Below are positions 1 through 8,983 of a DNA stretch of 64,000 nt, piece by piece. Within the stretch, counting starts at the first letter, position 1. Every line of letters starts with the position of its first letter. This DNA comes from Thermanaerothrix daxensis (GTDB taxonomy: Bacteria; Chloroflexota; Anaerolineae; Anaerolineales; Anaerolineaceae), in assembly GCF_001306145.1 (NCBI RefSeq), contig NZ_LGKO01000004.1, positions 62,001-126,000 on the forward strand, read 5' to 3'. Position numbers and translations under genes: made by a program. The notes under the pieces were generated by a model that worked only from the letters and a program-made list of their open reading frames with translations, was not told where the DNA came from and made no database searches.

Positions 1-7
1 CCAATCT

Positions 8-553
8 TTGATCCATACTTCGGACATGGACCGCCCTCGGGAGTTGTTGGTCTCCTTTGCTCATCTGCTCCCTTCGTCTGGATGGGCACTGGACCTTGCC
101 ACCGGTCTGGGTGCCAGTGCGGCCTTTTTAGCACGACGGGGCCTGACCGTAGTGGCCATAGATATTTCCTGGACTGCCCTACAATACGCTCGCCAACGTT
201 GCCCATCCCTCAATCTTATTTTAGCTGACCTGACCGAATCTCCTCTCCCTCCTAAAGAATTCGACGTGCTAACTAACTTTTATTATCTAGAACGCTCGCT
301 ATTTCCACATTTTTATTCCCGTCTAAAGCCGGGGGGATGGTTATTCATTGAAACCTTAACCGAACGTATGGAAGAACTGCTTCCCGGACAAATTGCACCT
401 GCCCACCTGCTTAAGGAAGGCGAGCTTTACGAAACTTTCAAACACTGGAAAATTATTTACTATAATGAAGGTATCACCCAAGGCCACTCAGGTCTGAAGG
501 CTGTGGCAAGTTTGGTTGCTCAGCGCCCGCTTAACCCCTGGAGAACACCATGA
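8..553 (+). CDS. Class I SAM-dependent methyltransferase, probably 5'-truncated by the window edge
   Basis: This is a small Rossmann-fold methyltransferase. The SAM-binding motif I (LDLATGLGASA) lies near residues 28-38, followed by the acidic end of strand 2 (VVAIDIS) and a motif-IV-like FDVLTNFYYL. It is related to the tellurite-resistance/UbiE-like group; the substrate cannot be read from sequence. The only start in view is a TTG at position 8, and the frame is open to the window edge. The protein is also short (181 aa) with almost no N-terminal helix before motif I, so the true start probably lies outside the window. Its stop overlaps the next gene's ATG (ATGA), indicating translational coupling. 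Confidence 0.75.
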   Translation: MIHTSDMDRPRELLVSFAHLLPSSGWALDLATGLGASAAFLARRGLTVVAIDISWTALQYARQRCPSLNLILADLTESPLPPKEFDVLTNFYYLERSLFPHFYSRLKPGGWLFIETLTERMEELLPGQIAPAHLLKEGELYETFKHWKIIYYNEGITQGHSGLKAVASLVAQRPLNPWRTP

Positions 554-888
554 CCGAATCCCCCCTTTCCCGTTTACGCAAGGAAATTATCCATCAGAAG
601 ACCGCTCATTTGGATGCGCCATCCCACTGCCCATTGTGTATTCGGGCTTACGAGCAATTTCAATATTACGAGGCCTTTGTGACACAACGTAGCATTGAAG
701 CCCTTCAAGGCAATCCCCAAGTTGTTGAGTACCCCCATCAGAAAGCGCTCGATAAGACCATTGAGCAACTTGGTGCCTCCCCTGCCCCCGAAGACGCACG
801 TTTTTACCGTCTTCTGCAGAATGCAAAACAGCGCCTGGACCTCATACTGGCATTGATCCAAGAACTCAACCAGGAGAGTAATCAATGA
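550..888 (+). CDS. Hypothetical protein with CPLC motif
   Basis: I do not recognise this 112-residue protein. It is soluble and mostly helical, with one CxxC pair (CPLC) near residue 28 and an additional upstream His. That could be half of a metal site or a redox pair. The C-terminal third (LQNAKQRLDLILALIQELNQ) looks like a short coiled coil. It overlaps by 4 nt both the methyltransferase upstream and the DUF2007 gene downstream, so the three genes are one transcription and translation unit. No function is proposed. Confidence 0.6.
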   Translation: MTESPLSRLRKEIIHQKTAHLDAPSHCPLCIRAYEQFQYYEAFVTQRSIEALQGNPQVVEYPHQKALDKTIEQLGASPAPEDARFYRLLQNAKQRLDLILALIQELNQESNQ

Positions 889-1184
889 GTCCCTCAGAAT
901 CCACTCCCTATGAAGAGGTTTACCGCGCAAATGGCCGTCTCCACGCCGACATCATTCGCGGTTTCCTGGAGGCTGCGGGTTTTAGTGTGCTGCTCTATCA
1001 GGAGAGCGCAGGCGCCGTATATGGATTAACCGTTGGCCCCTTGGGAGAGGTACGAATCCTAGTGCCCGCCGACCAGGCAGCAGATGCTCGCGATTTGCTG
1101 GCCGCCATGGATCGTGGCCAAATTCCCGCACCGGATGAGGGGGAAGCCTTTGAAGAAGCGCCCCCAGACCAAGACGCTCACTAG
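885..1184 (+). CDS. DUF2007-like small protein
   Basis: A 99-residue protein matching the DUF2007 ('putative signal transducing protein') pattern. It opens with a beta strand (EEVYRANGRLHADIIRGFLEAAGF), followed by a ferredoxin-like strand-helix layout with V-x-V-P (RILVPADQAADARDLL). The acidic tail (EGEAFEEAPPDQD) is low complexity. DUF2007 proteins often sit beside PII-like or housekeeping genes, and their biochemical role is not established. It is the last gene of a + strand operon, and its stop overlaps by 4 nt the stop of the convergent aminotransferase gene. No terminator is visible there. Confidence 0.65.
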   Translation: MSPSESTPYEEVYRANGRLHADIIRGFLEAAGFSVLLYQESAGAVYGLTVGPLGEVRILVPADQAADARDLLAAMDRGQIPAPDEGEAFEEAPPDQDAH

Positions 1185-2032
1185 ATAGGTTCAACCATTT
1201 GCTCTACCCGCAGAGCATACAGGCAGGCAATACTCCGAGTAATTACACCCGGGCTTCCATTTCCTATGGTTATTTCATCAATGCGCACCAGCGGTAGGAC
1301 CCCTCGGCTGCTGCTGGTAATAAATGCTTCCTCAAGCCCACTGAGTTCGTCAATTTTTATTGCCCGAAAGAGGAGTGGATATCCTGCCCGTTGCGCGATT
1401 TCAATTACCAACGAGCGCGTCACACCCTGCAGGACCCCATGTCCTGCTGTCAAAATGTGTCCCTCTTGAACGGCAAAAAAATTGCTCGATAGGCCTTCGA
1501 GAATCTCACCCTCTGGGTTAACCATTAAGATCTCGTTGACCCTGGGATGCGCTTTCAGGTCGCGTTCACGCATATCAGCAGTTTGATAAATAAACCGGCT
1601 GGATTTGGCCTGAGGCTGCTCGCGGCTTAACACTCGCGTCACCGCCCATGCACCTTCTTGATAAAGCCATGCTGCCGGAACGGAGAGCGGTTCAACAAAG
1701 ACGTAACATCCTGGCACCTTATCGAGCATGGGGATAAGTAACCGAACGCGGACATCTTCCATCGGGGCTTTATTCGCAATTGCCAACCGAATCGTCGCCC
1801 GCAATTCTGAGCGAGGCAGTATTACATGATATCCGCTCAGACGCAGGGTTTCTTCCAGGCGTTGAAAATGCGCTTCCAGGTGCAACGCGCAATTGCCTTT
1901 GAAGGTGCGAAACGTAGTATAAGCCCCTGCTGGGAGTTCCAGCGTCAAACTATCAAGCGTACCCTCCCGGCTTCCCAGCCCCTGTGGCTTCAACGTGCAA
2001 AAATCTAAAAACCACCGCGAAACGGTTGCCAT
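1181..2032 (-). CDS. Class IV PLP-dependent aminotransferase (branched-chain aminotransferase / ADC lyase-like)
   Basis: A 283-residue fold-type IV PLP enzyme. The active-site Lys lies in the SSRFIYQTADMRERDLK region, and the family segment EILMVNPEGEILEGLSSNFFAVQEG contains the conserved E-G-x-x-S-N-x-F motif that binds PLP phosphate. The HFQRLEETLRLSGY segment also fits. Substrate (branched-chain amino acid, D-amino acid or aminodeoxychorismate) cannot be assigned. It lies about 53 nt downstream of mocA on the same strand as the molybdenum-hydroxylase operon and may be its last gene. A possible SD (GGAG) lies 9 nt upstream of the ATG. Confidence 0.75.
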   Translation of the reverse strand: MATVSRWFLDFCTLKPQGLGSREGTLDSLTLELPAGAYTTFRTFKGNCALHLEAHFQRLEETLRLSGYHVILPRSELRATIRLAIANKAPMEDVRVRLLIPMLDKVPGCYVFVEPLSVPAAWLYQEGAWAVTRVLSREQPQAKSSRFIYQTADMRERDLKAHPRVNEILMVNPEGEILEGLSSNFFAVQEGHILTAGHGVLQGVTRSLVIEIAQRAGYPLLFRAIKIDELSGLEEAFITSSSRGVLPLVRIDEITIGNGSPGVITRSIACLYALRVEQMVEPI

Positions 2033-2085
2033 GATGCCATGCTCCAGTTATAAAAGGCAATTATTGGCGCAATTATACGTCTCCT

Positions 2086-2697
2086 TTACTCAAGTGAAGG
2101 GCCCTCGAGGGGCTTCATGCGTTCATAATCATCCGGCGTATCCAGGTCTTGCACAACCGTAGGAGTATCAACCACAAGATAATCAATATCGCCCGCATGG
2201 ATGCCTAAGAAATCACGCAGTGTTTGAGAGGCTGGCAAACTAATTAATTCTCCCCATAGGCGCCGGTCCACCAGCCAGGGATGTCCACGTCGCATCTGGT
2301 AACTGGGCACCACTAATAAAGATTTTCGCTCGGCGTAAAGCGAAAACAGGCTGATGACCACTTCTTTTTGGATCTGGGGCTGATCCCCCAGGACAACCAA
2401 AGCGGCTTCCAACTCTGGTGGGAGATGTTGGAAGCCCACCTTCAACGAAGAAATCATTTCACCATGAGCATAATTCGGATTATGCACACACCGAACAGGA
2501 AACGTCAGAGCCCGAAGAAGGGCCTCGACTTGTTCACGATATCCACCCGTAACCACATAAATAACCGTTACTCCGGCTTCCCACAACGTGGTTACTACCT
2601 GTGTCAAAACGGTCCTTTTGCCCCAGGGTAACAGCAGTTTAGGCGTCCCCATACGCCGGGACAAACCCGCGGCCAGAACCACAGCCCCAATTCTCAT
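2086..2697 (-). CDS. mocA: MobA/MocA-type nucleotidyltransferase
   Basis: A GT-A-fold NTP transferase of about 203 aa with the N-terminal signature AVVLAAGLSRRMGTPKLLLPW (G-x-x-x-R-M-G-x-x-K) and the metal-binding region VVLGDQPQI. By family and context it should be a MocA-like enzyme that transfers CMP to molybdopterin to make molybdopterin cytosine dinucleotide, the cofactor form used by many xanthine-oxidase-family hydroxylases. The ATG at 2697 has GGGGAG four nt upstream and follows the stop of the preceding gene by one nt; a GTG at 2709 is the alternative start. A second MocA-like domain sits in the gene just upstream, so the operon carries two. Confidence 0.8.
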   Translation of the reverse strand: MRIGAVVLAAGLSRRMGTPKLLLPWGKRTVLTQVVTTLWEAGVTVIYVVTGGYREQVEALLRALTFPVRCVHNPNYAHGEMISSLKVGFQHLPPELEAALVVLGDQPQIQKEVVISLFSLYAERKSLLVVPSYQMRRGHPWLVDRRLWGELISLPASQTLRDFLGIHAGDIDYLVVDTPTVVQDLDTPDDYERMKPLEGPSLE

Positions 2698-2698
2698 C

Positions 2699-4060
2699 TC
2701 ACTCCCCACGGCATGCCCTCCGTTTCATTTTACGAGCCTGCTCCCAATCCGCGGGTTGGTCAATGTCCAGCAAAATACGTTCATCAGACCACGGCAAGGC
2801 CAGAACAGAATATTGATCAAAAACAGCTCGCCCCCCCACATCCCCACGGATTTGCCTCAACGCGGGGAACGTAATGCGATCAAATAGAACCGGGTTTGCG
2901 CGTCTTTCTCCAACAAACGGAGCCACAATCGGCGCCAAAGTCCGGGCATGTTTTTCCACCAAGGCACGGATAAGGTCTACAGATACAAAGGGCTGATCAC
3001 TAAGAAGGAAAAGAGCAGCCCCCACCTGCTCTGGAAGTGCCTTAATCCCACAGACAACCGAGGTCGCAACTCCCTCTTGCCATCTCGGATTCACGATGAT
3101 TTCAACGGGCATATCAGCCAAGGCTGCCTGAATTGGTTCGACGGTAGCCCCCACGACCACTATTACTGGCGAAAGATCTGCTTGTAGGGCCCTTTCTACC
3201 ACTACACGAATTAATGGCCTGCCATTCCATTCTAACAACTGCTTGGGTTGGCCGAAACGACGCGACTCACCAGCCGCTAGGACAATTCCTGCTACTGGCT
3301 GATGAACAGCCACCACCGCCTGTTCCCCACCCCGGATGACATTACCCAACAACACGGCGTCATAGGCAGAATAAAGCCGCTTCAAGTGCTGCAAAATTTC
3401 CGCCCGATATTCCGGTACACACTCATCCCACTGGTTGAGCAAAACCGCTCGTCGTGCCTCAGATGGAATGTCTTTCAACCCGCCCTGGGGGTGCAAAAGA
3501 TAAGTGATCAGTGCCGAAGGGGTAACTGGCGATCCGGGTTCCAGGCCTGTCAATTTTGCAAACAGATCGGAACGAAAAACCGTTGCTTCATCGAGAGGCT
3601 GCCCCAATCCCGAAAGCCCACATACCACCACAACCAGATTGATCCACTCGGGAATGGGAGGCTCATGATTAGCCGGCGCTTTAAGAGGGCGCATGCGTGA
3701 ACCGTCCGCTTCCACCAGCACAGGCAGGTGCAATCTATCTGCGTACTCATAGATGCGTCTCAACGCTTCATCTCCAGGGCTGATCAAACGCCCACTTTCA
3801 TACTCAACCCCGGTTATGAGAATCACCCCTCCCCCCAGTTCAGTAAAGATTTTATCTACCTCCGACTCTGTCCTGATGACAAAATGCCGATCTGCCAGCA
3901 GGGCTTGTTGACGCCCCAGATGAGCACTATTGGTTAGAATCACGGATCCTTCCAGAGCACGCGCCAGAGCAAAAAGCGTGGTGGTCTTCCCGCCAGCCCC
4001 AACCAGCGCCACTCGGGAATCATGACTTACCCGCAGGGCATGTTTGAGGTTCATCTCCAT
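2699..4060 (-). CDS. yqeC: YqeC-MocA fusion: selenium-dependent hydroxylase maturation protein plus nucleotidyltransferase
   Basis: A 453-residue fusion. Residues about 1-240 match YqeC, a P-loop protein of the selenium-dependent molybdenum hydroxylase (SDMH) system: VGAGGKTTTLFALA near residues 20-33, then LVEADGSRMRPLKAP and a GLSGLGQPL segment. Residues about 258-445 are a MocA-like nucleotidyltransferase (GIVLAAGESRRFGQPKQLLEW; LFLLSDQPFVS). YqeC and MocA are usually separate adjacent genes, as in E. coli. Both stops overlap neighbours: the start overlaps the yqeB end by about 10 nt, and the stop is next to the second mocA. Together with YqeB this marks the operon as an SDMH type. Confidence 0.85.
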   Translation of the reverse strand: MEMNLKHALRVSHDSRVALVGAGGKTTTLFALARALEGSVILTNSAHLGRQQALLADRHFVIRTESEVDKIFTELGGGVILITGVEYESGRLISPGDEALRRIYEYADRLHLPVLVEADGSRMRPLKAPANHEPPIPEWINLVVVVCGLSGLGQPLDEATVFRSDLFAKLTGLEPGSPVTPSALITYLLHPQGGLKDIPSEARRAVLLNQWDECVPEYRAEILQHLKRLYSAYDAVLLGNVIRGGEQAVVAVHQPVAGIVLAAGESRRFGQPKQLLEWNGRPLIRVVVERALQADLSPVIVVVGATVEPIQAALADMPVEIIVNPRWQEGVATSVVCGIKALPEQVGAALFLLSDQPFVSVDLIRALVEKHARTLAPIVAPFVGERRANPVLFDRITFPALRQIRGDVGGRAVFDQYSVLALPWSDERILLDIDQPADWEQARKMKRRACRGE

Positions 4061-4875
4061 CCATCCTCGGCATAAAGTAAGGGGCGCAAGGCTGGAATGG
4101 AGAGGATTGCCTCCAGCGCAGCCCCTCCAATTGCCAGGGATTTATCCGAGACTAAGAAACAAAATTTCGGATTTTGCCGCGGATCCACATCACCGATTTT
4201 CATTCCTTGCGTGACATGGAGACCTTCGGCCACCAGCCCGCGAATAACACCGTCAAACGGAGCGCGTACCTCATGACCATTAACTTCTGCAATCACCTGT
4301 CCCTCTCTCACCAGATCCCCAATCTCAACTCGCGTGTGAACTACCCCCTCAACTGGTGCCCGTAGCACCCGTTGGGCATTGTACCCACTCACGCTTTCAG
4401 GGATCCCGGTGTCGGGTTCCGCACTCCCCTCCCAGTACAACCGGCCCAGCGTATGTCCACGCATGGATTCAATTACCACGTGACAATCTTTACCTGCCAC
4501 AAATCCCGGTCCAATCCCTATAACCAAAGGGGCCGCTGGGTGCACCAAGTCCCCACCTTTTTTGGTCAGCCGGGCATCTACCAGCACATGAGGTTGGAAC
4601 CAAATACGTGTTTGCGCTGCCGGGTCAATTACAACCGGCACCTCTCCCCGCAGGAAACAGGCTCGGGCTTCTTCAGGAGATTCCACCTTTCGCGCAATAA
4701 TTTCTTCAACCCTTGCCACCCCGGTGTAAATCGCCTCGGCAAAGGCCACCTTGCGCCGTACCACCAGTGGCTTTTCCAACTCGGTGACCAATACCCAGAA
4801 ACCGGCGCGGTGCAATCGCAGCACCACTCCACTTCCCAGGTCACCTCCTCCTCTCACCAGAACTCGCAATGGCAT
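4051..4875 (-). CDS. yqeB: YqeB-type selenium-dependent molybdenum hydroxylase accessory protein
   Basis: Matches the EF2563/YqeB family found with selenium-dependent molybdenum hydroxylases. It has an N-terminal nucleotide-binding-like segment (VLVRGGGDLGSGVVLRLHRAGF) followed by LVTELEKPLVVRRKVAFAEAIYTG. A biotinyl-lipoyl-like C-terminal portion shows the HEVRAPFDGVIRGLV hairpin pattern. Family members are thought to act in selenium insertion or maturation of the Mo site, but the biochemistry is unproven. I chose the ATG at 4875, where the family homology begins. A TTG at 4917 would lie inside a strong hairpin (4904-4928) between this gene and the Mo subunit gene. Confidence 0.85.
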   Translation of the reverse strand: MPLRVLVRGGGDLGSGVVLRLHRAGFWVLVTELEKPLVVRRKVAFAEAIYTGVARVEEIIARKVESPEEARACFLRGEVPVVIDPAAQTRIWFQPHVLVDARLTKKGGDLVHPAAPLVIGIGPGFVAGKDCHVVIESMRGHTLGRLYWEGSAEPDTGIPESVSGYNAQRVLRAPVEGVVHTRVEIGDLVREGQVIAEVNGHEVRAPFDGVIRGLVAEGLHVTQGMKIGDVDPRQNPKFCFLVSDKSLAIGGAALEAILSIPALRPLLYAEDGWR

Positions 4876-4903
4876 CGGCTTATAGACTCTCAATCTTGTC
4901 AAC

Positions 4904-4928
4904 CCGGGGACGAGCAACTCGTCCCCGG
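4904..4928 (-). other. Perfect 11-bp intergenic hairpin inside the hydroxylase operon
   Basis: The sequence reads CCGGGGACGAG-caa-CTCGTCCCCGG: eleven uninterrupted pairs with a 3-nt loop. It lies between the Mo-subunit gene (stop at 4937) and the yqeB start (4875). No T-tract follows on the minus strand, so it is not a classic terminator. It could block 3' exonucleases, or tune the ratio of the abundant enzyme subunit to the maturation proteins. Confidence 0.7.
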
Positions 4929-4936
4929 ATTCGGTT

Positions 4937-7159
4937 TCACGCGGGTTTTAAGCCCGACCAAACACGTTCAGGCGTATAGGGGAAAGCATCCAGCCAATGC
5001 CCTGTTGCCTGACGCAAAGCAGCCGCAACCGCAGGCGCTAAGGGCAAATAAGGCATTTCAGCCATTCCACGCGCGCCCCATGGCCCAAGCGGATCGGGAT
5101 ATTCTACAATGAGGGATTCCACCCGTTCAGGAACATCCAGAACCGTGGGGATCAAGTAGGTCGAAAGCGTACCGGTAAGGACCTGGCCTTCTTGGGTCAC
5201 AAAGTTTTCCAGCAAAGCGTAACCCGCCGCCTGGACAATCGCCCCTTCAATCTGCCCCTGTACCTGTTGGGGGTTGACCGCTTTACCCACATCATCTGCA
5301 CACCAGACATTAACCAGGCGGGTTTGCCCGGTTTCAAGATCCACTTCCACCTCAACCGCCTCTGCCACATAACCGTAGGCAAAGTTTGGTTCAGATTTGC
5401 CCGTTTCCGGATCAAACGGGGTGGTCTTGGGCGGACGGTACTGAAATACCGCACGAGCCGGTCGCTCCTCATTGCGCCACTTTTCAAGAGCCAGTTGAGC
5501 CGCTCCTCGAATGGCATTTCCAGCCATGAAAGTCATCCGCGAAGCTGAGGCGCTTCCGGAATTGAGCGTGTAAGCCGTATCCGAAGCCACCAGCGAGACC
5601 TTTTCAAGCGGTAGCCCCAACGCCTCAGCCGCCATCTGCACAAAAACGGTATGAGCCCCCTGGCCCACATCAGCACCAGCATGATAGAGGGTCGCTTTCT
5701 CGATCTCTGCTCCGCCTTCCAGTTCTATGATCGCCCAACAATTTTCTGGTGCTCCAAATGAAAAGCCCACGTTCTTGAAACCACAGGCAAAACCGATGGC
5801 GCGGCGCAGGTTCGCAGAACCCTCAATCGCCCAATAATACCCTCCCGGTCGGGCCCAACCCTCCTCAGTCTTTTCCCAACCAGCAGCCCTGGCGCATGTC
5901 TCCACCACCTGTTTGATGCTAACGCCTTTAGGCAGGGGGGTACCGACAGAGAGCAAATCCCCTTCATCCAAGAGGTTGCGCATCCGGATTTCAACCGGAT
6001 CCATGCCCAACGCTTCGGCCAGTTTGTTCATTTGCGATTCGGCGGCAAAAATGGCCTGCGGTCCACCAAAACCGCGGAAGGCTCCGGTTGGAATGTTGTT
6101 GGTATAAACAGCATACGCATCTACTTTAACATTGGGAATGTTATAGGCGCCGGTACAGAGGAGCGTTGCATTCCCAAGAACTTTGGTTGATGTATATGCA
6201 TAAGCACCGCCGTCAGCAATAAGTTCCGTCTCGGCTGCGATGACCTTGCCTTCGCGCGTTGCCCCCCACTTAGCCCGAATGTAGAAGGGATGGCGTTTGT
6301 GATGGCCAATAATCGATTCTTCACGCGACCACACAATCTTTACCGGCCGATTAATTCCGCGCTGGTGTAAGCGCCAGGCAGCCAGGGCCAGCACAATCTG
6401 CACCGACATATCTTCTCGACCGCCAAACGCCCCTCCAATCGCTGGATAAATCACCCGGATCTGTTCTTCAGGAAGATTCAATGCATGCGCAATCTGCTCC
6501 CGATCTTCATGGGTCCACTGGCCAGCCACCACCACCGTCACCCGGCCAGCCTCGTCTATATAGGCCACCCCTGCTTCCGGCTGCAGATAAGCATGCTCTT
6601 GGAACGGGGTTTCGTAATACCCCTCCACAATGACATCTGCTTGAGCAAATGCATTGTCCACGTCCCCCTTACGGATCCGGTAACGGCAAAATACGTTAGA
6701 CCCTTTATCCGGATGAAGCAAAGGTGCATCTTCCCGCATGGCTTCTCGCGGGTCCGTCACAATCGGTAGATCCTCATAATCCACATGAATGGCGTGTAAG
6801 GCCTTCTCGGCAATAGCCTCACTTTCTGCCACTACCAGTGCTACCTGATCGCCAATGAAACGCACCCGATCGGCAAAAGGTTTGTTTGAACCGGGCCCAC
6901 ACAGAACGGGTTGATCGGGCATAATCAGGCCATATTCATTAACAGGCACATCGGCAGCCGTGAATACTGCCAATACTCCCTCAATGCTCAAGGCGTCTGA
7001 AACATCAATTCCTTTGATACGAGCATGAGGACGATTGGCAAACAGGATTTTCATATACACTTGATTAGGAAAATTAAAATCTCCCGGATAGAGCGCCTCA
7101 CCTTTAACCTTCGCCACGGCGTCCAGCCGGGTTACTGATTGCCCAATGTAATGACTCAT
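4937..7159 (-). CDS. Xanthine dehydrogenase-family molybdopterin-binding subunit (stand-alone)
   Basis: A large Mo-cofactor subunit of about 740 aa. Visible family motifs are [20 protein letters not shown] at the N-terminus, [13 protein letters not shown] (Q-loop/substrate channel), and [16 protein letters not shown]. Near the C-terminus [18 protein letters not shown] carries the catalytic Glu. The CO-dehydrogenase active-site loop (AYxCSFR) is absent, so it belongs to the hydroxylase branch (xanthine, purine or N-heterocycle). The ATG at 7159 has GGAGAG 7 nt upstream; the open frame upstream of it lacks homology. Partner redox domains are probably the FAD/2Fe-2S fusion encoded at 7556-8980. 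YqeB/YqeC context suggests a labile Se ligand at Mo. Substrate unknown. Confidence 0.9.
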   Translation of the reverse strand: MSHYIGQSVTRLDAVAKVKGEALYPGDFNFPNQVYMKILFANRPHARIKGIDVSDALSIEGVLAVFTAADVPVNEYGLIMPDQPVLCGPGSNKPFADRVRFIGDQVALVVAESEAIAEKALHAIHVDYEDLPIVTDPREAMREDAPLLHPDKGSNVFCRYRIRKGDVDNAFAQADVIVEGYYETPFQEHAYLQPEAGVAYIDEAGRVTVVVAGQWTHEDREQIAHALNLPEEQIRVIYPAIGGAFGGREDMSVQIVLALAAWRLHQRGINRPVKIVWSREESIIGHHKRHPFYIRAKWGATREGKVIAAETELIADGGAYAYTSTKVLGNATLLCTGAYNIPNVKVDAYAVYTNNIPTGAFRGFGGPQAIFAAESQMNKLAEALGMDPVEIRMRNLLDEGDLLSVGTPLPKGVSIKQVVETCARAAGWEKTEEGWARPGGYYWAIEGSANLRRAIGFACGFKNVGFSFGAPENCWAIIELEGGAEIEKATLYHAGADVGQGAHTVFVQMAAEALGLPLEKVSLVASDTAYTLNSGSASASRMTFMAGNAIRGAAQLALEKWRNEERPARAVFQYRPPKTTPFDPETGKSEPNFAYGYVAEAVEVEVDLETGQTRLVNVWCADDVGKAVNPQQVQGQIEGAIVQAAGYALLENFVTQEGQVLTGTLSTYLIPTVLDVPERVESLIVEYPDPLGPWGARGMAEMPYLPLAPAVAAALRQATGHWLDAFPYTPERVWSGLKPA

Positions 7160-7178
7160 AGCCCACTCTCCAGAACCA

Positions 7179-7556
7179 TCATCGCTGTCTCTTCCTGCGC
7201 TTTGGATAAGCCACCGGAGGCACATCAAGCGGCCCATATCGTGAAGGACCAAACAGACGGTAAAGCACGTAGGTGATTAGCTGAAAGAACGTGAAGATGA
7301 CCAGCATCAACGCAATCGTCAGAATGATCTTCACATACAACAGGGGATCACTACCCGGCGCCAGCAAATCAGCAGGGATCGTCGCCCAACCCCGACGCGC
7401 GTTTTCATCCAGAAGGGCAAGCGCACCAAAATACCCCAGCACTGGCGTGAGAATCATCAGGCCGAAGCCCACTCCCTGCCAGATGGGATGCAATTTCGAA
7501 TTGGCTTCACGCTCGTTGAGCGACGGTTGACGTTTGTAGTCGGTATATTTGCCCAT
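7179..7556 (-). CDS. Small two-TM membrane protein within the hydroxylase operon
   Basis: An unrecognised 125-residue protein. It has a charged N-terminus, TM1 around residues 27-48 ([22 protein letters not shown]), TM2 around 75-97 ([23 protein letters not shown]), and a very basic C-terminus (YPKRRKRQR). The positive tail suggests it stays cytoplasmic. It is wedged between the FAD/2Fe-2S fusion (1-nt overlap) and the Mo subunit (about 19 nt), so it should be co-made with them. It may tether the hydroxylase to the membrane or link it to a respiratory chain. That role is inference from position only. Confidence 0.65.
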   Translation of the reverse strand: MGKYTDYKRQPSLNEREANSKLHPIWQGVGFGLMILTPVLGYFGALALLDENARRGWATIPADLLAPGSDPLLYVKIILTIALMLVIFTFFQLITYVLYRLFGPSRYGPLDVPPVAYPKRRKRQR

Positions 7557-8980
7557 CAGACCCCTTCGGTTTGTTGCTCCGCTGCACGCTCAATGGCCTG
7601 AATAATTTTGTAATATCCGGTGCACCGGCACAAATTGCCGGTAATAGCATGTTGAATATCCTCAATCGAAGGACGTGGCTTTTCCTCAAGCAGTTTTACC
7701 GCGGACATGATGAAACCCGGAGTACAATAACCACACTGTACAGCCCCCTCCTCAACAAAGGCTTGCTGAACAGGGTGTAGCCGGTCATCCGTTGCAATCC
7801 CCTCAATCGTGCGAATCTCGGCAAGATGGGCCCGCACGGCGGGAACCATGCAACTCATCACTGCCACACCATCCAGGAACACCGTACAAGCCCCACATTC
7901 GCCCTCTGCGCATCCCTCCTTCGTGCCGATCAAGCCGGCTTCTTCCCGCAGGAGGCGCAGGAGAGTCTTATTCTGTCCTGATGTGAACTCATAAGCCTTT
8001 CCGTTGATAGTTGTCCGGATTGGGGTATTCGGTGTATGAACAATGGTCGCCTGTAAAGTGCGGCTGTTAGGCACTGCATTCCCCCACAACAGCACGGGGG
8101 AGGCGGGCAAATTACCCCGTTCACGCCCCTGAGCGATTGCCGTTAGACCCCGCCGTACCAGGACACCCACCATATAGCGCCGATACTCTGCTGATCCCCG
8201 GATATCTGAAATAGGTCGAGCAGCCTGTGCAGCCAGTTCGGCCGCCTGCCGAATCGTTTCGGTATCCAGAACCCGACCCACGAGGTAGACTTCGGCCTCG
8301 CGAGCATGAATGATGGTAGGCGCAACAGCCCCCAACGTGATGGCCGCATGAACAACTCGCTCGGCTTCAAGGGTCAGCACAATAGCCGCGTTAACCACCG
8401 AAATGGCTTGTGCCCGGCGCAGGGCGTATTTCAGGAATATGCCATGCTGATTGGACTTCAAGGCCGGGAATACAATGTCCACCAGCATTTCATCCGGTTC
8501 AAGGACAGTGCGTCGCACACCCGTGTAAAAATCCTCAAGAGCGACTAAACGTTCTCCTCGAAGCGAGCGCAAACGCACTTTGGCTCCCAGCGCCATGAGC
8601 GGTGTGATCGTATCATTGGCGGGTGAGGCCGTGATCAGGTTACCGGCGATTGTACCGCGGTTACGAATCTGCGGGGATCCCACCTCCCAAGTGGCCTGGG
8701 CCAGGGGCAGTGCATATTCCCGAATCAACTTAGACGCCACACAGTGGTTGTGAGTCACCAGTGGACCCAGGTGAAGATATCCATCTTCATCCAGCACAAT
8801 CTGATCCAAATTGGGGATGCGAGTCACATCCACCAGGGTCTCAATGCCTTTACGCACTCCACGCTCAATTTCCAAAATCAGATCTGTGGCACCAGCCACA
8901 ACGCGTGCCTTTTCGCGTTTTTGCGCCAAAACGCGCAATGCATCTTCCAGGGTTGCTGCACTAACGTATTCCTGCCACAT
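7556..8980 (-). CDS. Fused FAD-binding and [2Fe-2S] subunit of a molybdenum hydroxylase
   Basis: A 474-residue fusion of two normally separate subunits. Residues 1-290 are the CoxM/XdhB-like FAD domain ([37 protein letters not shown]). Residues about 313-470 are the CoxS/XdhC-type iron-sulfur domain, with a plant-ferredoxin cluster ([17 protein letters not shown]...SC) and a second helical cluster (CGYCTPGF ... CRCTGY). Both clusters have all eight cysteines. The SD AGGAGG precedes the ATG. The order FAD then Fe-S in one chain differs from the usual separate or FeS-FAD-Mo xanthine dehydrogenase order. Electrons would pass from Mo through both clusters to FAD. Confidence 0.9.
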   Translation of the reverse strand: MWQEYVSAATLEDALRVLAQKREKARVVAGATDLILEIERGVRKGIETLVDVTRIPNLDQIVLDEDGYLHLGPLVTHNHCVASKLIREYALPLAQATWEVGSPQIRNRGTIAGNLITASPANDTITPLMALGAKVRLRSLRGERLVALEDFYTGVRRTVLEPDEMLVDIVFPALKSNQHGIFLKYALRRAQAISVVNAAIVLTLEAERVVHAAITLGAVAPTIIHAREAEVYLVGRVLDTETIRQAAELAAQAARPISDIRGSAEYRRYMVGVLVRRGLTAIAQGRERGNLPASPVLLWGNAVPNSRTLQATIVHTPNTPIRTTINGKAYEFTSGQNKTLLRLLREEAGLIGTKEGCAEGECGACTVFLDGVAVMSCMVPAVRAHLAEIRTIEGIATDDRLHPVQQAFVEEGAVQCGYCTPGFIMSAVKLLEEKPRPSIEDIQHAITGNLCRCTGYYKIIQAIERAAEQQTEGV

Positions 8981-8983
8981 AAG

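Noticed and set aside
4372-5112. 246-aa + strand frame spanning the yqeB/Mo subunit boundary
   Set aside because: It is antisense to two recognised genes and has no homology pattern.
4937-7159. Aerobic CO dehydrogenase large subunit (CoxL)
   Set aside because: The AYxCSFR active-site loop is missing; GAFRGFGG is present, as in the xanthine-dehydrogenase branch.
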